DNA from: Leptospira broomii serovar Hurstbridge str. 5399
GTDB lineage: Bacteria > Spirochaetota > Leptospiria > Leptospirales > Leptospiraceae
Assembly (NCBI RefSeq): GCF_000243715.2
Contig: NZ_AHMO02000008.1
Location: 2,150,001 to 2,214,000 of the forward strand
Length of the DNA stretch: 64,000 bases
Direction of reading: 5' to 3'
Positions 1-10,772 of this stretch are shown in pieces. The translations under genes were made by a program, and so were the position numbers. The notes beneath the pieces were generated by a model, which worked only from the letters and a program-made list of their open reading frames with translations, ran no database searches and was not told the origin of the DNA. Each line of letters starts with the position of its first letter. Position 1 is the stretch's first letter.

Positions 1-335
1 CTTTGCTTTTTTCACACTTCGCGTTTCCATCTAAAGCTCCACTTCGACGGTTGACTCGTCCGTCGATTCGTTACTGAAAGAAAGGATACTTCGGTATTCG
101 AAAAGAGTCGTCCGACGGATAGAACTCGAACGTACGGATTATACTATTCGAACTGTTGTAATAAAAAAGATGTTTTAGAAATAAGTGAATTATAAGTGAT
201 TAATAAGAATTACTTTTGGTTCCAACTAATTCTTTTCATTTTTATAATGAAATAATAAGAAATAACCGCGTGGATCTAAGCGGTTTGAAAGTCAGAAAAC
301 TTGACAGATCGTTCTTTTTTTTTAAACTACCGATC
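1..335. other. Upstream region of the AraC gene
   Basis: No gene is seen here. A perfect 7-bp hairpin (TCGACGG, 9-base loop, CCGTCGA) sits at 44-66 and may be a terminator stem of an upstream gene or a regulatory site. The stretch from about 150 to 215 is AT-rich and could hold the promoter of the following regulator. An in-frame ATG at 216 exists, but the membrane-domain start at 336 is preferred. Confidence 0.4.
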
Positions 336-1469
336 ATGTTAAATTATGGGTTGGGGGTTGCGATCATCTATTTTGGATCCGGACTTTCATTTCTACTCGC
401 TTTCCAGCGCATTCTAACGCGACAAAAGGGGCGAGAGGATAGGCTGGCGACGGTTTTATTTGCAGCTTTAGGTATTATTCTATTTTCTTCGGGCAATGTC
501 GTGAGAGAAGTGGACCAGACCTATCCACATTCTATTTTTCTATTGCTTACCTCTTTTTCAACAATCGGTCCCCTGACTCTTTTATACACGCATTCCCTCC
601 TTTACCCTAATCAAGCGCTCGATCGCGACGTCCGATTGCATTTCATCGTTCCGGGGATTTTTCTGATCCTGGAGGTTTTTTTCTTTGCTAGACCGATTCC
701 GGTGATAATCGAAGATTTAAAGGATTTTAGGACGATTCGATTTCGACATTACTTGGCCTTTTCGTTCCTGATAACTACCCTGCTAACTACGGGATATTTC
801 TTAGTCCGTTATCGTATGTTATTAACCGTATTTTCCGTAAAGGAAATCCGCCCTCAAATCCGTTTTATTTTGACTTTAGCCACCGTTACGGTTTGCGCGA
901 TGTACTCTCTCATTTTCGGATTTATGGCAGGTTTGAATGGTCTCTTTGAAATCGGGGGAATGCTCGTTACACTAACCGTTATCTTGCTCTTTCTCGCCCC
1001 CGCTAGATATCCTAATTTTTTTGCGCCTTTGACGCGCGAAGTTCGCCGAAAAAAATACGAAAAATCCCTGTTAGTCGGATTGGATTTAGCCCTATTAGAG
1101 TTGCGAATGGATGAGTTGATGCGAGAAGGGAAATTGTACAGGGACCCGGATCTAACCCTGCATAGCCTTGCCGACGACCTGGAAATCAAGCCTTATCAGC
1201 TTACGGAATTTTTGAATGAACATTTACAAGTAGGCTTCTACAATTATATTAACCGGTTTCGAATCGATGAAGCCGTTGCCTTACTTTCGGAAAATCCCGA
1301 AAAGGACATTCTCTCTATATGTTATTTTGTCGGATTCAATTCGAAGTCTTCGTTTAATGATGCGTTTCGGAAGATGACGGGCAAAACGCCGAGCCAACTT
1401 CGTCGCACACGATTCGAGAAAAATAAAGTGTCACCCAAATCTCGGGTCGCGAAGCCTGTCGAACTTTAG
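336..1469 (+). CDS. Membrane-anchored AraC-family transcriptional regulator
   Basis: Helix-turn-helix regulator with an N-terminal membrane part. The first two thirds contain about seven hydrophobic helices, starting right at [16 protein letters not shown]. The last 100 or so residues are a typical AraC/XylS DNA-binding domain ([20 protein letters not shown], then [20 protein letters not shown]). The frame is open up to an ATG at 216, but those 40 extra residues are charged and poorly matched to a signal, so 336 is chosen. This 7TM-plus-AraC layout is common in Leptospira and is thought to couple a membrane signal to transcription; the ligand cannot be told. It converges with the next gene, overlapping it by 4 bp. 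Confidence 0.85.
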   Translation: MLNYGLGVAIIYFGSGLSFLLAFQRILTRQKGREDRLATVLFAALGIILFSSGNVVREVDQTYPHSIFLLLTSFSTIGPLTLLYTHSLLYPNQALDRDVRLHFIVPGIFLILEVFFFARPIPVIIEDLKDFRTIRFRHYLAFSFLITTLLTTGYFLVRYRMLLTVFSVKEIRPQIRFILTLATVTVCAMYSLIFGFMAGLNGLFEIGGMLVTLTVILLFLAPARYPNFFAPLTREVRRKKYEKSLLVGLDLALLELRMDELMREGKLYRDPDLTLHSLADDLEIKPYQLTEFLNEHLQVGFYNYINRFRIDEAVALLSENPEKDILSICYFVGFNSKSSFNDAFRKMTGKTPSQLRRTRFEKNKVSPKSRVAKPVEL

Positions 1470-2809
1470 GGTTGGAATTCCGTAAAAAGCAAGATCCAAT
1501 TATCGCTGTTTCTGTCCTGCCAATCTTTCTCCGAATAAAATTTGCCTCCGACCAGGTCTAGAATCTTTTTCATATACGGTTCGCCTGGATCAAAATCTTG
1601 CGCGTCCAGGAAAATCGAACCTCCCCATTTCTTCTTTGCCTGAGTATGAGAATACACTCCCTTTAGCAGCTCGATTGCCTTGTTGTCCAAAGGGAAATTA
1701 TATTTTTGCGAAAGCTCTTTGACGAGTTTGGCGACCGCCCCCGATTGAAGCGGATTCGCTAAGAGCATTTCGGTGTCTTTGCCTACGATCTCGACTTGGA
1801 AGCAATTTCTATTCGTTCCAGTCGCGGCAGCGGCCATATGCAAGTGGTGATCCAAAAGCTGATAGACTTTTCCGTCTTTATCAGCAAGGAAAGTCGCTGA
1901 TAAATTCCGTTTTTCTAATACTTTTAAGGTAAGATTATAGTCAGGAATCGCGGTAAAATGCAAAACCACACAATCCGCAGTGATTGCACCTCTATAATTA
2001 TATCGTAGCCGACGTTCTTCCGGGAGGAGACCGTCTTTAGTTTTTTCTATGGATTCTAATTCCGCTTTCGGAGTGAGAGTAACTCCTCTCCCTCTATCGT
2101 ATGTCGGTTCTAATTGTTCCCCGGTAGGTCCCGAAAAAGGCCTTTCTTTTCTCAATACCCAATCGGGACCGAATCGGTCTTTCCATTCCGGCTCCGAGTA
2201 ATATTTTCCTCCCGATTCTTCCAAAAGTGCCTTGATTACGTTTTCATTTCCGCAATCGCCTCCGTCCAGAAATCGACCGAATCGTTTTTTAGCCTGAGTA
2301 TGAGTGAAAATTCCGTTTCTGGAATCTATATCATAATTTGTGAATGAGATTTTGTATTCTCTCGCAAGTCTTTGGACCAAATTGAATAACGCCTTTTTTT
2401 GCGTGGAACGTTTGAGTATGTCTTCGCGGTTGCCTTCCCAGGCAATATGAATCGCGTTCTCGTCCATTTTCGGCGAGGCTTTCAGCTGGATTTTTCCGGC
2501 TTCTTCCACCCCGTAGATTTTTCCGTTTTTATCTACCAGATAATGAACAAGCCAACCTCCCGTAACACTCTTGCGGATATACTCCTCCGAGTTAAGTCCT
2601 CTCGTATGGTGAAGTAATATTCCTTTTGCACGACTATTCCAACGATTCGATACTAAGTTTCCGAAATGTTCCGTAGCGGGAAGAAATGTTTTCATCGGCA
2701 GGACCGATTCCGTCGCAGAGGGCATTGATGGTTGAGAGTCTATGGATTGTTCCGATGCGCAATGATAGAATAGAATTGCGAGTATAAAAGCGTATTTACG
2801 ATTCAACAT
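1466..2809 (-). CDS. Putative lipoprotein with two amidase_2/PGRP domains
   Basis: Exported protein of 447 residues with a short signal and a probable lipobox cysteine near residue 17. It holds two copies of an N-acetylmuramoyl-L-alanine amidase/PGRP fold. The first has ILLHHT and [10 protein letters not shown], the second VVLHFT and [11 protein letters not shown]; the paired His residues fit zinc ligands of T7-lysozyme-type amidases. The third ligand seems to be Asp (LDGGD, LDAQD) rather than Cys. Each copy ends in a matching tail ([10 protein letters not shown] and [10 protein letters not shown]), so the gene arose by internal duplication. The likely role is peptidoglycan cleavage or binding in the periplasm. 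The start overlaps the end of the gene at 2803-3408 by 7 bp, suggesting one transcript. Confidence 0.8.
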   Translation of the reverse strand: MLNRKYAFILAILFYHCASEQSIDSQPSMPSATESVLPMKTFLPATEHFGNLVSNRWNSRAKGILLHHTRGLNSEEYIRKSVTGGWLVHYLVDKNGKIYGVEEAGKIQLKASPKMDENAIHIAWEGNREDILKRSTQKKALFNLVQRLAREYKISFTNYDIDSRNGIFTHTQAKKRFGRFLDGGDCGNENVIKALLEESGGKYYSEPEWKDRFGPDWVLRKERPFSGPTGEQLEPTYDRGRGVTLTPKAELESIEKTKDGLLPEERRLRYNYRGAITADCVVLHFTAIPDYNLTLKVLEKRNLSATFLADKDGKVYQLLDHHLHMAAAATGTNRNCFQVEIVGKDTEMLLANPLQSGAVAKLVKELSQKYNFPLDNKAIELLKGVYSHTQAKKKWGGSIFLDAQDFDPGEPYMKKILDLVGGKFYSEKDWQDRNSDNWILLFTEFQP

Positions 2810-3408
2810 CCTTTCTCCCTTAGTTTTTCCTTTAATAAGGAAAGGTCCGATCTTACCCGCTCTAACACAGCTTTCGACTTAGTGTGTCGGTTTAAAAGAT
2901 CCTTATATTCTAATATTGAATGTTTCTTTTCCTTCTCTAACGCCAGCTCGGGCTCCATAGGAAGGTATTCCAATTCCCGAAAGGCAGCTTCGGCGTCCGT
3001 TCGGATTCGAGTCCAGACCGAAGAGAAGGATGAGAAAACTTCCTTTGGGAGTTTTTCTCTCGAAGATTTTAGTCGATCCTCTATTTGCGGGAGATCAGTT
3101 CTTAAAAAATCTCCCAATGCCTGAGAATCCTGGACAAGTTCCTCCAGAATATTACGTAGATGAGATTCCACCGCATTTGCTTGATTTCGCATGGCTCTTC
3201 GGGCCCGAATCGTAATGCGCAAAATCGCGGCGGAAGCTAGTAAAATCACAATCACAAAGACGACGAAGGAAAATTTGGAGTGAATCCAAAGGAGTACGGG
3301 AGACTCAAACCATTCCGGAAAAAAAAGACCGGCGGTCCCCGTTCCTAAAAGTAAAAGAACAAGAACACTTAGGAAAATCCGTTGCATTTCCTTTCTCATT
3401 TCCTGCAA
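2803..3408 (-). CDS. Membrane protein with coiled-coil tail, unknown function
   Basis: 201 residues. Two transmembrane segments lie near residues 10-28 and 45-68, followed by a long charged, coiled-coil-prone region rich in Glu, Lys and Arg. The TTG at 3408 is supported by GGGAG six bases upstream; ATG codons at 3399 and 3387 are the alternatives. No family is recognised. It is probably co-transcribed with the downstream amidase lipoprotein, since the two frames overlap by 7 bp, which makes a cell-envelope role plausible. Confidence 0.65.
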   Translation of the reverse strand: MQEMRKEMQRIFLSVLVLLLLGTGTAGLFFPEWFESPVLLWIHSKFSFVVFVIVILLASAAILRITIRARRAMRNQANAVESHLRNILEELVQDSQALGDFLRTDLPQIEDRLKSSREKLPKEVFSSFSSVWTRIRTDAEAAFRELEYLPMEPELALEKEKKHSILEYKDLLNRHTKSKAVLERVRSDLSLLKEKLREKGC

Positions 3409-3463
3409 GGAATTCTCCCTGTCAAGGTCAAGACGATGCCCCCCGGAACCGAAACTAATATGG

Positions 3464-3631
3464 ATGGATGCTCTGCCGAACGAATTCCCTACTCGATCTT
3501 CTAAGAAGAACCTACCAAAGGTTGTAAATTTAGGATTTTATAGAATTAAAAAGACCTTAAAGGAAGAAGGTTTTGAAGTAGTGGAGAAGCCCGACGGAAA
3601 AATCACCTTGGTTTTGAGAATCAAGGAATAG
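3464..3631 (+). CDS. Small hypothetical protein (55 aa)
   Basis: Short ATG-started frame ending in TAG, encoding 55 residues. Its second half reads like a compact alpha/beta segment (NLGFYRIKKTLKEEG then KITLVLRIKE). It runs divergently from the membrane protein gene with 55 bp between starts. The ribosome site is weak. Codon choice looks like its neighbours. It may be a conserved small protein or a chance frame. Confidence 0.4.
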   Translation: MDALPNEFPTRSSKKNLPKVVNLGFYRIKKTLKEEGFEVVEKPDGKITLVLRIKE

Positions 3632-3720
3632 AAGCAAAACTCGAGCTTACTAAACGGGTCCCCTCTCGATATTCCATAATCTAAAATCGATCTCTCCGCA
3701 CTTTTGCGCGAATCTTGTCA

Positions 3721-3860
3721 AAGTTTTGCGAAATCCCCACCCTTCCTGGGCGGGGGCTGGTGCGGTGGTACCCCGGTGCCACGGAATGCCGTATTTCACA
3801 AAATTGATAGTTCTTCAACGCTATTTTATTTAGAAAAATTGTGTGAGCTCCAACAGAATT
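3721..3860 (+). repeat. Interspersed repeat, copy A
   Basis: Begins with a GC-rich stem (CCCCACCC, short loop, GGGCGGGG). It continues with CGGTGGTACC and GCCGTATTTCACAAAATT and ends near GAGCTCCAAC. The same order of blocks is found at 26058-26183 and, inverted, at 30444-30573. It sits between genes and is not coding in any convincing frame. Confidence 0.75.
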
Positions 3861-3933
3861 TGAAAGTATTTTCCGGTTGAACGCCGAGGAGAAATTACCG
3901 AGGAGGACGGGGAAGTTCTCTTGAACTAAGATT

Positions 3934-4743
3934 TTACTCGCCTAAGTTCGGTAGATCCTCCGAAAATTCCTTCTGTTCTTTTTTCTTAGGGATTAAGCTT
4001 TCCTTACAAGATTTACTCACGAGAGAATCGATCTTTTCTTTTTCCGGAGTCTTGGGCATAATTCTTAGGTAGATTCGATAATTTCGGATCGCTCCCGGAC
4101 AGTAACCCGCTTTTAAATATAGACTTCCTAGCAGTCTTCGAGCTCCCGGATGCGAGGGTTCGTGTTCGATCAATTTATTGGCCAGTCGCATGGCCTTTTC
4201 CGGATTTGTCTGAACGATTTTTCTAGCCTCCTCCCAGTTGGGTAGGAGTTCATCCTCGTACAGACGATAGAGATGGTCGTTCCCCATATCGAATACTTTG
4301 AATACTACGGTATCCTGGGCGCCGCTTCGACAAATTCCATACCATATATCTTCCTGATTTTCGGTGATTTTGTTTCCACGGATCGTAACCAACTCGGTTC
4401 CGTCTAAACAACCTGCCATCTTATAGATGTCCTTCATTGCTGCAGGTGAAGCTGCCATTAATACCCGGGCATTATTGGAATAAAATGCGATGTCGTCTTC
4501 CGGCAGCGCGTCTTCCGGGTTTGCGGTGTTCGGCGTATCGTTGAAGACCCTAAGCTTGATGGAAGACTCCAATACCCAGCCCGGTAATTCCAAGCTCTTA
4601 ATAAAGGAATCATTGGGTTTCCAGATAGATTGAACGGAAGCGCAGGAGGAGAAATAACAAAGGAAAATGCCGAATCCGATCTTTGATAAAGGGAAGAATT
4701 TGAAGAATCGAGTCTCTTTTCCGGTTGCCACAGAGGGTAACAT
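3934..4743 (-). CDS. Putative lipoprotein with TPR-like C-terminus
   Basis: 269 residues from the ATG at 4743; the frame can be extended to a TTG at 4767. A hydrophobic signal ([13 protein letters not shown]) ends in a likely lipobox cysteine. The middle is unrecognised. Residues near 180-245 look like TPR helices ([29 protein letters not shown]). It is divergent from ribH with about 35 bp between the starts, so promoters must overlap. Function unknown; probably an envelope lipoprotein. Confidence 0.7.
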   Translation of the reverse strand: MLPSVATGKETRFFKFFPLSKIGFGIFLCYFSSCASVQSIWKPNDSFIKSLELPGWVLESSIKLRVFNDTPNTANPEDALPEDDIAFYSNNARVLMAASPAAMKDIYKMAGCLDGTELVTIRGNKITENQEDIWYGICRSGAQDTVVFKVFDMGNDHLYRLYEDELLPNWEEARKIVQTNPEKAMRLANKLIEHEPSHPGARRLLGSLYLKAGYCPGAIRNYRIYLRIMPKTPEKEKIDSLVSKSCKESLIPKKKEQKEFSEDLPNLGE

Positions 4744-4778
4744 GTGTTTTTTCGATAATAGAATCAACTAGGAAACCG

Positions 4779-5240
4779 ATGCCTAAGGAACTCAAAGCAA
4801 AACTTAACGGTACAGGTCAAAAGCACTGTATCATCGTGTCCCGTTTTAACGAATTTATTGTGGAAAGTCTTTTGAAAGGAGCGACGGAAGCTTTACTTGC
4901 AACCGGCGTCGAAGACAAAGACATTACTATCGTCCGGATTCCGGGCGCATACGAGTTTCCTCTTGTCGTTTCTAAAGCTGCCTCTTCCAAGAAATACGAC
5001 TCCATTATCTGTTTAGGCGCCGTGATTCGCGGTGCGACCGCGCATTTCGATTACGTTGCGGGAGAATCCGCCAAGGTCGGTTCAATCGGAGTTCAATACT
5101 CTCTCCCGGTGGCTTTCGGAATTCTGACTACGGATACTATCGAGCAAGCCATTGAGAGGGCCGGGACAAAAGCGGGTAATAAAGGTTATGAAGCCGCTCT
5201 GACTGCCGTTGAAATGGTTAATCTGTTGGCACTACTCTAA
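4779..5240 (+). CDS. ribH: 6,7-dimethyl-8-ribityllumazine synthase
   Basis: Makes the riboflavin precursor 6,7-dimethyl-8-ribityllumazine from a ribityl-uracil and dihydroxybutanone phosphate, in the cytoplasm. 153 residues is the normal family length. Typical motifs are visible: [43 protein letters not shown] with the catalytic His, then [14 protein letters not shown]. The start at 4779 has AGGAA about five bases upstream; the frame is open further up but without family sequence. nusB follows after 3 bp, the common ribH-nusB arrangement. Confidence 0.96.
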   Translation: MPKELKAKLNGTGQKHCIIVSRFNEFIVESLLKGATEALLATGVEDKDITIVRIPGAYEFPLVVSKAASSKKYDSIICLGAVIRGATAHFDYVAGESAKVGSIGVQYSLPVAFGILTTDTIEQAIERAGTKAGNKGYEAALTAVEMVNLLALL

Positions 5241-5243
5241 TCC

Positions 5244-5708
5244 ATGTCCACTTCCCGCAGGAAGTCCAGAGAGATCGCTGTAATGGCGCTTTATCAGCTG
5301 GAATTAGTAAAACCGCCCTTATCCGAAGTTCTGAAATTCAAATGGTACGACAAAAAAATCGAAAAGGATGAGAGGGATTTTGCCGTTTCGATTATAAATG
5401 GGGTTGTGAAAAACGGCGAGGCCATCGATACTCTAATCAAGAAGTACTCGAGGAATTGGGATTTTGAAAGAATTTCCCCGGTGAATAAGTGTATATTGCG
5501 CTTATCCATCTACGGGCTGCTTAACTCAATGGAAATCCCGCCTACAGTCGTAATTGACGAAGCGGTTGAACTGACCAAAGAGTTTGAGAGCGAAAATTCG
5601 GTTCCGTTCATTAATGGAATCCTGAACTCCATCCTTCAATACGAGACCAACCGACATGGAAAACCCGATCCGAAAAAACCGGATCTTCCTGGAGACGGAA
5701 GAGCCTAA
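5244..5708 (+). CDS. nusB: Transcription antitermination factor NusB
   Basis: 154-residue RNA-binding protein that joins NusE/S10 at boxA of rRNA leaders to prevent premature termination. Recognisable parts are the Arg-rich start ([17 protein letters not shown]), [17 protein letters not shown] and [13 protein letters not shown] with INGILNSIL. It begins 3 bp after ribH, so the two are translated from one message. Its last 53 bp overlap the start of the following TPR gene in another frame. Confidence 0.95.
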   Translation: MSTSRRKSREIAVMALYQLELVKPPLSEVLKFKWYDKKIEKDERDFAVSIINGVVKNGEAIDTLIKKYSRNWDFERISPVNKCILRLSIYGLLNSMEIPPTVVIDEAVELTKEFESENSVPFINGILNSILQYETNRHGKPDPKKPDLPGDGRA

Positions 5709-7725
5709 AACCTCAGCTTATTACGGTGAGGAGCCGGATGAATTTCGGCCCCGTCGTTCTTATAATAAATTAGCCTTTTTCTGGGGTGCGATGGTACTCT
5801 TAGTGCTTCTCGCATTCTTGGCTGCTGGTTGGTATTATTACACTCATCGTCAAGGAGACTTGGCGGGTGGAAGTTTTTCCGGAAGCAAAGATTTACTGGC
5901 ACCGAAAGGAGATATCAGTAGACTTTTGGAAAGACCGTATCTTCCGGAAGGCAGCGCTAATCCTCAGTTAACCAAATGCATCAATCTTTATAAAGAGAGA
6001 TTCACTCGACAGGCTTTCGATTATTGTACTGAATTTTTAAACGGACCTTCAACCGAGCAGGAGAAGTCGGTCGCGCTTACGGTTCTTGGAGTTATTCACG
6101 ACGAGGCAGGGAGATTTCCCCTCGCGATCGAACGCTTACAAAAAGCGGTACTCTTTGACCCGAAAAACGTCCATGCGTATTATAATCTTACCATAGCCTA
6201 TAAGCATAACGGTCAATTTGCGGATGCAAGATCCACCGCGATGAAAGCCAAGGAACTTGCCCCCGACGATCCACGGATCGCTCTTTTGGCCGGGAATTTA
6301 TTCAATGAAATCAACGATCCGGACGCGGCCATTGACGCTTATAAGAGAGGATTATCCGCCGCTCCCGATGATCCATATCTAACCTATAATTTAGCCGTAA
6401 GCTATTTTAAAAAAGGAGAACTTCCTCAGGCCGAAGAGCAATTCAAACTGGTTATTCTCAAATCTAGAGGAGGAAAGTTATCTGCTCTTTCTAGTGCCTA
6501 CCTGGGAAACATCGCTTATAATCGCGGGGACTACGGCTCTGCTGAACATTATTTTAGGGAAGCCGCGACTCTTTCTCCTAACGACGCAAAAGCATTGTAT
6601 AATCTTTCCGTGGTACTAAAAAAGAACGGAAAGATGGAAGAAGCGTTAAAATATCTAGAGATGGCCAAGCTGGCCGGCGCCTCGGATCCGGAGATTTTCA
6701 GATCCATCGCCGAGTCATTCGAACAATTAAATCAAGGAGAGCAATCAATAGACGCTCTTCACAAAGGTCTAAAATACAATCCGAATAACTTAGATTTACT
6801 TTTTCAATTGGCGGAAACGTATTATAATAGAGGCGATTTGCTTGCCGCCGAAGAAACGTACCGAAGAATCGTAGACTCGACACCAGGAGACAGCTTTACC
6901 GAAACGGCTCTAATTAATTTAGGCGTAGTTTTGGATCAGATGGAACGGTATGGAGAAGCCGTAACGTATTTGAATCGAGTGTTGGACATCAACCCTAAAA
7001 ACGCGAAGGCCTATTATAATCTAGGTTTGGTATACAAACATACCGGTAACGGAGTACAAGCGATCGAAAATTTCCGTAAATCGGCCTATTTGGATCCTAC
7101 CGATATCAAGCCTAAGGAAGCCTTAGGGGATTATTATTTAGAAAATAAATTCTATCGGGAAGCGATCGAAGAATATTCCGCTTTGTTTAAGCAGAAAGAG
7201 GACTACTATAAAGTGGCCCTTAAATTAGCGGAAGCTTATGCCGGTTCGAATCAAACTTCTAGTGCGGAAAAAATTCTATTACAAATATTGAATCAATCCA
7301 AGAATAGCGCCGAATTGCAGCAAGCTCATAAGAAGCTGGCCTTACTCTACAACAAGTCAAAGGATCCGGATTTACGAAATCGGGCAAAGGACGAAGCTTA
7401 TCGATCCGCACACATGGATCCGGACGATTACGAAGGGCGTTTAGTTCTAACGAAGATACTCTTAGATTCAAATTCGATTTTGGATCGCGAAAAGGCGATC
7501 GAGGAATTAACCGCTATCGTTCGTTCCGAAGTGAAGCCGAAAACTGCATCGACAGCTTACAATTATCTAGGCGTGGCTTATTATAAGAATGGAGAATATA
7601 AAAAGGCCGTTCGATCGTTTCAAAACTCCATCGATTTGGATCCTTCCAACACCGAAGCATACGATAATAAACGTGCCGCTTCCGCCGCGTTAGAAGGCTC
7701 TTCTCAACGGGAGGGAGTTTTCTGA
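5656..7725 (+). CDS. Membrane-anchored TPR-repeat protein
   Basis: 689 residues. A short charged N-terminus precedes one transmembrane segment ([18 protein letters not shown], about residues 45-62). The rest is a long run of TPR repeats, many with the AxxxYxxG-like pattern and LDPxN linkers (for example [40 protein letters not shown]). At least a dozen repeats can be traced, so it is probably a periplasmic scaffold. The ATG overlaps the nusB end by 53 bp, so coupling is likely. Its TGA overlaps the proposed CTG start of the HEAT protein. Confidence 0.85.
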   Translation: MENPIRKNRIFLETEEPKTSAYYGEEPDEFRPRRSYNKLAFFWGAMVLLVLLAFLAAGWYYYTHRQGDLAGGSFSGSKDLLAPKGDISRLLERPYLPEGSANPQLTKCINLYKERFTRQAFDYCTEFLNGPSTEQEKSVALTVLGVIHDEAGRFPLAIERLQKAVLFDPKNVHAYYNLTIAYKHNGQFADARSTAMKAKELAPDDPRIALLAGNLFNEINDPDAAIDAYKRGLSAAPDDPYLTYNLAVSYFKKGELPQAEEQFKLVILKSRGGKLSALSSAYLGNIAYNRGDYGSAEHYFREAATLSPNDAKALYNLSVVLKKNGKMEEALKYLEMAKLAGASDPEIFRSIAESFEQLNQGEQSIDALHKGLKYNPNNLDLLFQLAETYYNRGDLLAAEETYRRIVDSTPGDSFTETALINLGVVLDQMERYGEAVTYLNRVLDINPKNAKAYYNLGLVYKHTGNGVQAIENFRKSAYLDPTDIKPKEALGDYYLENKFYREAIEEYSALFKQKEDYYKVALKLAEAYAGSNQTSSAEKILLQILNQSKNSAELQQAHKKLALLYNKSKDPDLRNRAKDEAYRSAHMDPDDYEGRLVLTKILLDSNSILDREKAIEELTAIVRSEVKPKTASTAYNYLGVAYYKNGEYKKAVRSFQNSIDLDPSNTEAYDNKRAASAALEGSSQREGVF

Positions 7726-9053
7726 GACGGATTCTTTTCCTTCTCTTTTTTTGCTTCTTCGTCGTTACTTCCTTCATACATTCGGAGGAGGTAAAAGATC
7801 TGTTCAAAGAAGATGTGTTATCCGGCGGAAGAAAGCAGGTTAGATCCATCCAAGAGATCCGCAGCCGCGCAAGATTGGATCTGATTCGAGAACTGCCTCG
7901 AATTCTTTCCAACCCGAATTCTAGAGAAGATACTCAGTTTGCGATACTTGGATTATTCTCCGAAATCGACGAATTGGATTCGCTTGCACCGAATTGGAGC
8001 GCCGAATCGGAGGTATTATTTAAAATAACGAAGAACGTCGAATTACAAAAGAGAATCCTAGAACTAGCCGAAAAAAAGAAGGAAAAAAGACTGATCTATG
8101 CCGTGATTACCGGCCTCACTCATACGGACTACGAGCTCAGACAGATTGCATATCGATGTGTTCAGAATATGAAAGACGATCGCGCAATGCCGAATGTCTT
8201 GGATTTAGCTAATTCTCCAAATCCGATTTATAGGGAGTACTTTTTGGAATCTTCCGTTTGGATTAAGGACGAAAGGGTCCAAAATTTAATAAACAAATTC
8301 TCCTCCGATGAAAGTCCGGCTTTGAGAAGAAAATTTATTTCCATATTGCAAAAGAACAATCTCCAAGATACCCGCGGTTTAATTCCGAAGATGGCGGCAA
8401 GCGACGAAGATGAGGATGTTCGTCTGCAAGCGTTGGAGATCCTGAAAGACAGAAAAAATAGGCAGTATATTTCCTTATTTTATAAAGGGATCACCGAACA
8501 AAATCACGATCTTCGTGCCGTATGCGTCGAGGCTTTGTTCCCCTTCATCGACAAGTCGGGAGCAAAGGCCGTTTCGGAACAATTATCTAGAGAGACCGTA
8601 AATAGCCTAAAAATTAGATTGATCGATCTATTGCTTGAATTGGGGAACCACGGAGGAGGACAGGGGCTGATTACCGTTTTAGAAAATGATAAAGAACCTT
8701 TTTTGCGATCCAAGGCGGCTGAAGCCGTTGGCAAACTCGGGTTTAATCCCGGTTCGACCGATTTAAAAAGAATTCTGGATAAAGAGAAGAACATCGACGT
8801 AAAACTTTCCATTCTAAGAGCAGTCGGTGATTTGAAAGAAAAGACGACGGTTCCCGCCCTGATAACATTCGCTTCCAATAAGAAAGAGAAACTCGCGTTA
8901 CGCTTGCAAGCAGTAGATACGATTCGAATTATTGGTGATCCGGAATGTCTGCCCGGACTGTTCGATGCCTATGTTTTCGAAAAAACTCCCGAGGTTAAAC
9001 AGGAACTGGAACGAGCGACTCGGGAACTTTTGCTCATTAAAACAGCTCGATAG
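7722..9053 (+). CDS. Exported HEAT-repeat protein
   Basis: About 443 residues if translated from the CTG at 7722. The nearest standard start, GTG at 7815, would cut away an obvious signal peptide ([20 protein letters not shown]). The upstream CTG carries a GGGAGG-like ribosome site at the right distance and overlaps the previous stop (CTGA). The mature part is a series of HEAT/PBS-lyase-like repeats ([36 protein letters not shown]). Such proteins bind partners rather than catalyse. Its place behind the TPR protein suggests a shared envelope complex. The start codon is an inference. Confidence 0.75.
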   Translation: MRRILFLLFFCFFVVTSFIHSEEVKDLFKEDVLSGGRKQVRSIQEIRSRARLDLIRELPRILSNPNSREDTQFAILGLFSEIDELDSLAPNWSAESEVLFKITKNVELQKRILELAEKKKEKRLIYAVITGLTHTDYELRQIAYRCVQNMKDDRAMPNVLDLANSPNPIYREYFLESSVWIKDERVQNLINKFSSDESPALRRKFISILQKNNLQDTRGLIPKMAASDEDEDVRLQALEILKDRKNRQYISLFYKGITEQNHDLRAVCVEALFPFIDKSGAKAVSEQLSRETVNSLKIRLIDLLLELGNHGGGQGLITVLENDKEPFLRSKAAEAVGKLGFNPGSTDLKRILDKEKNIDVKLSILRAVGDLKEKTTVPALITFASNKKEKLALRLQAVDTIRIIGDPECLPGLFDAYVFEKTPEVKQELERATRELLLIKTAR

Positions 9054-9126
9054 AATTTGCGACCTCATCGATCAATCCGTTTTAAAAGTTATGCGCGATA
9101 CATTCTCGATTCTTTACCGACACCGT

Positions 9127-9765
9127 ATGTCTGCGAATGCAATCTTAATTACAATTCTATGCATAGTATGCGTTACTTGCAGAGCTAATCTTCGTACATC
9201 CTTTGAAGATCTACCGATTGAAAACGAATTTAGGAAAGGCGTCCCTGATGGAAAAGACTGGAACGGATCTTATTTGGTTACCGCCTCCGAAGTATGGGCA
9301 GACAAATTAAAAAGAGTTCTTTCGGATCCGAATAATTTTTCGCGACCGGACTTCGATAGAGATCATATTCAAGAAGGCTTTTCGGAATTAGAACGGCTTG
9401 GAAAGCGGGCTTTTTTGATTACGATTCGTCCTAAATTCGGCGGGCGAGAAGTCACCGAATTAGGAGAGACGGGCGTTAGACTTGGAACCTGTGATGCGAT
9501 CGACAAGTTGGAATTCCCTTACACGTACTTAGTTTTTCCTGAGAGTTGGTTTTATAGGTTGGAGAGATATCCTAAAAACCCTGGTGAAAGCTATGCTACG
9601 CTAATAAAACCCCGTAAAAAAGCCCGACCTTATTATGAGGAAGAAACGAGAAGAATCGTCGCAACATTTCAAAAAAGTTGCGTTTCACCGGGCGAAAATA
9701 AACTGGAAGTTCAAATTCTAGGATATGAACTTTTACTTTTCCGTTTTATTTTCCAATATGATTGA
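9127..9765 (+). CDS. Hypothetical lipoprotein
   Basis: 212 residues from the ATG at 9127. A hydrophobic signal (AILITILCIVCVTC) ends in a likely lipobox Cys. An ATG at 9091 gives 12 more residues; the frame is open upstream into the HEAT gene but that part is a shadow. No family is recognised; the mature protein is mixed alpha/beta with GKRAFLITIRPKFGG and a conserved-looking TYLVFPESWFYRL. It follows the HEAT gene by about 70 bp on the same strand and may belong to that operon. Confidence 0.65.
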   Translation: MSANAILITILCIVCVTCRANLRTSFEDLPIENEFRKGVPDGKDWNGSYLVTASEVWADKLKRVLSDPNNFSRPDFDRDHIQEGFSELERLGKRAFLITIRPKFGGREVTELGETGVRLGTCDAIDKLEFPYTYLVFPESWFYRLERYPKNPGESYATLIKPRKKARPYYEEETRRIVATFQKSCVSPGENKLEVQILGYELLLFRFIFQYD

Positions 9766-9800
9766 TTGAATCGCTTCTTCGAGTTCCGATGATCGAATGT

Positions 9801-10769
9801 TTATCGATTCCAATTTGGGAAGAATCCAAACTTCTCCTGGACAGTTGCGTCGTGAGCGGGTACGATCTGTAATTTCGGATAACGCGAAAGTAGTTGATGA
9901 ATCTTCTCCAATTCTTCTCCTAAAAGATTCGGATCGTTATCGGCTATCCATCGCGACGCCCTAGGCTTGTGTGCTGGGAAAACGAATCCTTCTTGGGACC
10001 AGGTGGTATCTCCGGTAAAAAGATATCTGCGATTTCCGGAGAGATTTAAGAAGGCTCCGACGGAACCGGGTGTGTGTCCTTGGATAGGTACAAAAACCAG
10101 GCTTCCGTCTCCGAACCAATCCTTACTGCTTTCGTAGTTCTCGTAGGGTCCGTCAGTAAAGAATATTTCCGCCCAATCCACTGCTTTGCCGGAAAATTGG
10201 GAAGCTATGTACCCCTTCTTTTGTCCGTCGTACGACGAAGCGAAGTCTTTTTCCGCCGAAGTAGCGTAAATTTTCGCCCAAGGAAAATCCTTGATTCCGC
10301 TTGCGTGATCCCAATGTAAATGGGAAAGAAATATGGATCGGATTTTACGAGAATCAAAGCCGGCCTCTTTCAATTGATTTATCGCAGGACGATCGTTTTT
10401 ATAAGCGAGCAACGGTCTTTTATAAAAAGCGTGTTGTTGAAATTCTTCGGCGACATGAGTCCCCAATCCGGAATCGAAAAGAAGGGTTCCATTCGGATGC
10501 TCTATCAATACGGCAGTATGAATTATTTTACGTTTTTTGAATATTGAACCGCCTTCCACTATAAAAGCTTCAAGGGTGGTTCCTTCTCCGGTTTTAATGA
10601 ACGAAAAACGAATCTCGGGTCTATAGTTCTCTTTGAAAATCCGAGGATCGGTTGCGACGTGGGAGACTTCGGGATCGGACGGAACTGCCAATCTCGGAAA
10701 TCCGAGAAGGTAGATTTGAGTCGAGATAAGGACCATTAGAACGATTAGTATTATTTTCAGCGGTTTCAT
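9801..10769 (-). CDS. Metallo-beta-lactamase-fold hydrolase
   Basis: 322 residues with an N-terminal hydrophobic anchor or signal. The zinc motif SHLHWDHASG (HxHxDH) is clear, with GHTPGS and FTGDT as later ligand motifs. The layout resembles the AHL-lactonase/AttM-like branch (LFDSGLGTHV upstream), but the substrate cannot be fixed. It starts 3 bp after the tetR gene, so it is in the same transcript and is probably controlled by that repressor. Confidence 0.85.
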   Translation of the reverse strand: MKPLKIILIVLMVLISTQIYLLGFPRLAVPSDPEVSHVATDPRIFKENYRPEIRFSFIKTGEGTTLEAFIVEGGSIFKKRKIIHTAVLIEHPNGTLLFDSGLGTHVAEEFQQHAFYKRPLLAYKNDRPAINQLKEAGFDSRKIRSIFLSHLHWDHASGIKDFPWAKIYATSAEKDFASSYDGQKKGYIASQFSGKAVDWAEIFFTDGPYENYESSKDWFGDGSLVFVPIQGHTPGSVGAFLNLSGNRRYLFTGDTTWSQEGFVFPAHKPRASRWIADNDPNLLGEELEKIHQLLSRYPKLQIVPAHDATVQEKFGFFPNWNR

Positions 10770-10772
10770 AAT

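Noticed and set aside
854..1189. Minus-strand frame inside the AraC gene
   Set aside because: It is a shadow of the well-supported regulator gene.
7514..7912. Minus-strand frame at the TPR/HEAT junction
   Set aside because: It overlaps two supported genes and shows no domain.
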